From positions 496,001-560,000 of the forward strand of contig NZ_AUFX01000003.1 of NCBI RefSeq assembly GCF_000426725.1: a DNA stretch of 64,000 bases. Direction: 5' to 3'. Shown here piece after piece: positions 63,160-64,000 of this stretch; the first letter of the stretch is position 1, and each line of letters starts with the position of its first letter. Below the pieces are notes generated by a model. The model saw nothing but the letters and a program-made list of their open reading frames with translations, did no database searches and had not been told where the DNA came from. This DNA comes from Sporocytophaga myxococcoides DSM 11118 (GTDB taxonomy: Bacteria > Bacteroidota > Bacteroidia > Cytophagales > Cytophagaceae). A program made the position numbers and the translations under genes.

Positions 63160-64000
63160 TTAGCTTCCTAACCGGAAACCTATTCGTCCTGCTGACTGAT
63201 AGGTTTCCGGAATAAAACATTTCACGTCATCCATTGTCAGAATTTGGAGAACTTCGGCAGTTCTTTGGTTACCAGAAAGAGATGCCATCCTGAGATGCTG
63301 ATTTCTGATAGCTTCTTTGATTATTTTTCTTACCGATCTTGCATTTCCAAAAAACTTGTCTCGCTTTAAAAAGATTGAATTCAAATATTCCTTAAGCCTT
63401 GCAGAAGCATCTTCATCCGGAGTCAGATTTTCTTCTGCCAGCATATTTAATGCTATTGAGAATAGTTCTGAAGGCTCATAGTCATTAAACTCTAATACTT
63501 TATCAAACCTTGATTTTAAGCCCGGGTTAGCTTCCATAAATATTCTCATATTATCTACATAGCCGGCAACAACTACAATAAACTGTCCCCTTTTATCCTC
63601 CATCTGTTTAAGTAGAGTTTCAATAGCTTCTTTTCCAAAGTCACTGTTTCCGCCTTCAGAGAGAGCATAAGCCTCATCAATAAATAAAACTCCTCCATGT
63701 GCTTTTTCAATCTGCTCCATGGTTTTGATTGCAGTCTGTCCGATATAACCCGCTACAAGTCCCTGCCTGTCCGTTTCAACCAAGTGCCCTCGTTCAAGTA
63801 TTCCAAGAGCTTTATATATTTTTGCAATGATCCTTGCTACCGATGTTTTCCCTGTTCCAGGATTTCCTGTAAATACTGTATGAAGAGAAAATTTATTTAA
63901 TACATCCCTGCCTGTTTCTATGTAGAACCTTACCAGCTTTACCATTTCCAGAAGGTCATTTTTTACTTCTTCAAGGCCAGTCAGCTTATTCAATTCACTC
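63160..64000 (-). CDS. CbbX/SpoVK-like AAA ATPase (partial at the right edge)
   Basis: Only the C-terminal 280 residues are in the window; the frame continues past the edge. It carries Walker A GNPGTGKT (about residue 50 of this part), VAGYIGQTA (pore-loop region), Walker B VLFIDEAYAL, a sensor-1/arginine-finger area (ANPGLKSRFDKV) and a C-terminal lid (FFGNARSVRKIIKEAI). This pattern (NARxVR) fits CbbX and SpoVK AAA ATPases, which remodel proteins such as Rubisco; here the partner is unknown. A 12-bp inverted repeat overlaps its last codons (63172-63210). Confidence 0.85.
   Translation of the reverse strand, partial: SELNKLTGLEEVKNDLLEMVKLVRFYIETGRDVLNKFSLHTVFTGNPGTGKTSVARIIAKIYKALGILERGHLVETDRQGLVAGYIGQTAIKTMEQIEKAHGGVLFIDEAYALSEGGNSDFGKEAIETLLKQMEDKRGQFIVVVAGYVDNMRIFMEANPGLKSRFDKVLEFNDYEPSELFSIALNMLAEENLTPDEDASARLKEYLNSIFLKRDKFFGNARSVRKIIKEAIRNQHLRMASLSGNQRTAEVLQILTMDDVKCFIPETYQSAGRIGFRLGS
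63172..63210. repeat. 12-bp inverted repeat inside the end of the AAA ATPase gene
   Basis: CCGGAAACCTAT at 63172-63183 and ATAGGTTTCCGG at 63199-63210 are perfect complements over a 15-nt loop. It lies in the last codons of the ATPase gene and 20 bp after the dps stop codon. No T-run follows, so it may be a weak terminator for dps or an RNA structure. Confidence 0.6.

Noticed and set aside
1-64000. CRISPR array, prophage, transposon or defence island
   Set aside because: No regularly spaced repeats, integrase, transposase, restriction genes or known defence domains were seen; genes are mainly core or lineage-specific envelope and metabolism genes.

Overview
The window is low-G+C chromosomal DNA of a Bacteroidota bacterium, most likely of the Cytophagales (Cytophaga/Sporocytophaga-like gliding bacteria). 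The basis is lineage-typical content: the type IX secretion proteins PorU and PorV, DUF5686 and DUF4468 proteins, an OxyR/AhpC/AhpD unit, TTTG-N20/21-TAnnTTTG-like promoters, and almost no Shine-Dalgarno sequences. I saw no tRNA, rRNA, CRISPR array, insertion sequence, integrase or phage gene. It reads as ordinary core/shell chromosome, not a mobile island.

Layout. 1-3.6 kb: the end of a cation:proton antiporter, a divergent pentameric ligand-gated ion channel homologue, EF-P and small conserved proteins. 3.6-9.1 kb: topoisomerase IV subunits ParC and ParE, both on the minus strand, separated by a plus-strand lipoprotein. 9.4-16 kb: secreted or envelope proteins (leucine-rich repeat protein, L,D-transpeptidase-like protein, DUF4468, DUF3224), a cyclophilin and an RluA-type pseudouridine synthase. 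16.1-21.3 kb: an ECF sigma factor abutting an apparently frameshifted zinc-ribbon gene, then a minus-strand run of membrane protein, methyltransferase, DUF2071, DoxX-like, DUF2310 and a membrane protein. 21.6-23.8 kb: a sugar kinase/RapZ-C fusion followed by a MurU-like nucleotidyltransferase. 23.8-31.2 kb: SDR, tautomerase-like protein, DEAD-box helicase, coiled-coil protein, KptA/endonuclease V/lipoprotein operon, and an intergenic segment with hairpins and a micro-ORF. 31.3-37.5 kb: protoporphyrinogen oxidase, dolichol-phosphate-mannose synthase-like GT2, LolC/E-like permease, NamZ-like muramidase, Fmt and DHFR. 37.5-43.6 kb: porV-porU. 43.9-53.9 kb: paired paralogous lipoproteins, M3 oligopeptidase, a flavodoxin-reductase-type protein, HAD phosphatase, oxyR divergent from ahpC-ahpD, erythromycin-esterase-like protein, a secreted HMA protein and a response regulator. 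54.1-64 kb: thrS-infC-rpmI-rplT preceded by a TPR lipoprotein gene, a DUF5686 protein, SanA-like protein, TrmH, Dps and a CbbX/SpoVK-like AAA ATPase cut by the right edge.

How genes fit together. PorV and PorU are the outer-membrane attachment machinery of type IX secretion. NamZ, the kinase/RapZ-C fusion and the MurU-like enzyme could together form a MurNAc salvage route. OxyR with both redox cysteines, AhpC, AhpD and Dps make up a peroxide defence set. ThrS-IF3-L35-L20 is the classical translation cluster.

Most interesting items: the channel homologue with a glycine-rich pore helix (649-1620), an EF-P with asparagine in place of the usually modified lysine/arginine (1908-2471), the kinase-RapZ fusion (21586-23037), the KptA/EndoV pair (28183-29271), and the frameshifted gene at 16734-17130. 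I did not find a clearly new multi-gene defence or mobile system.
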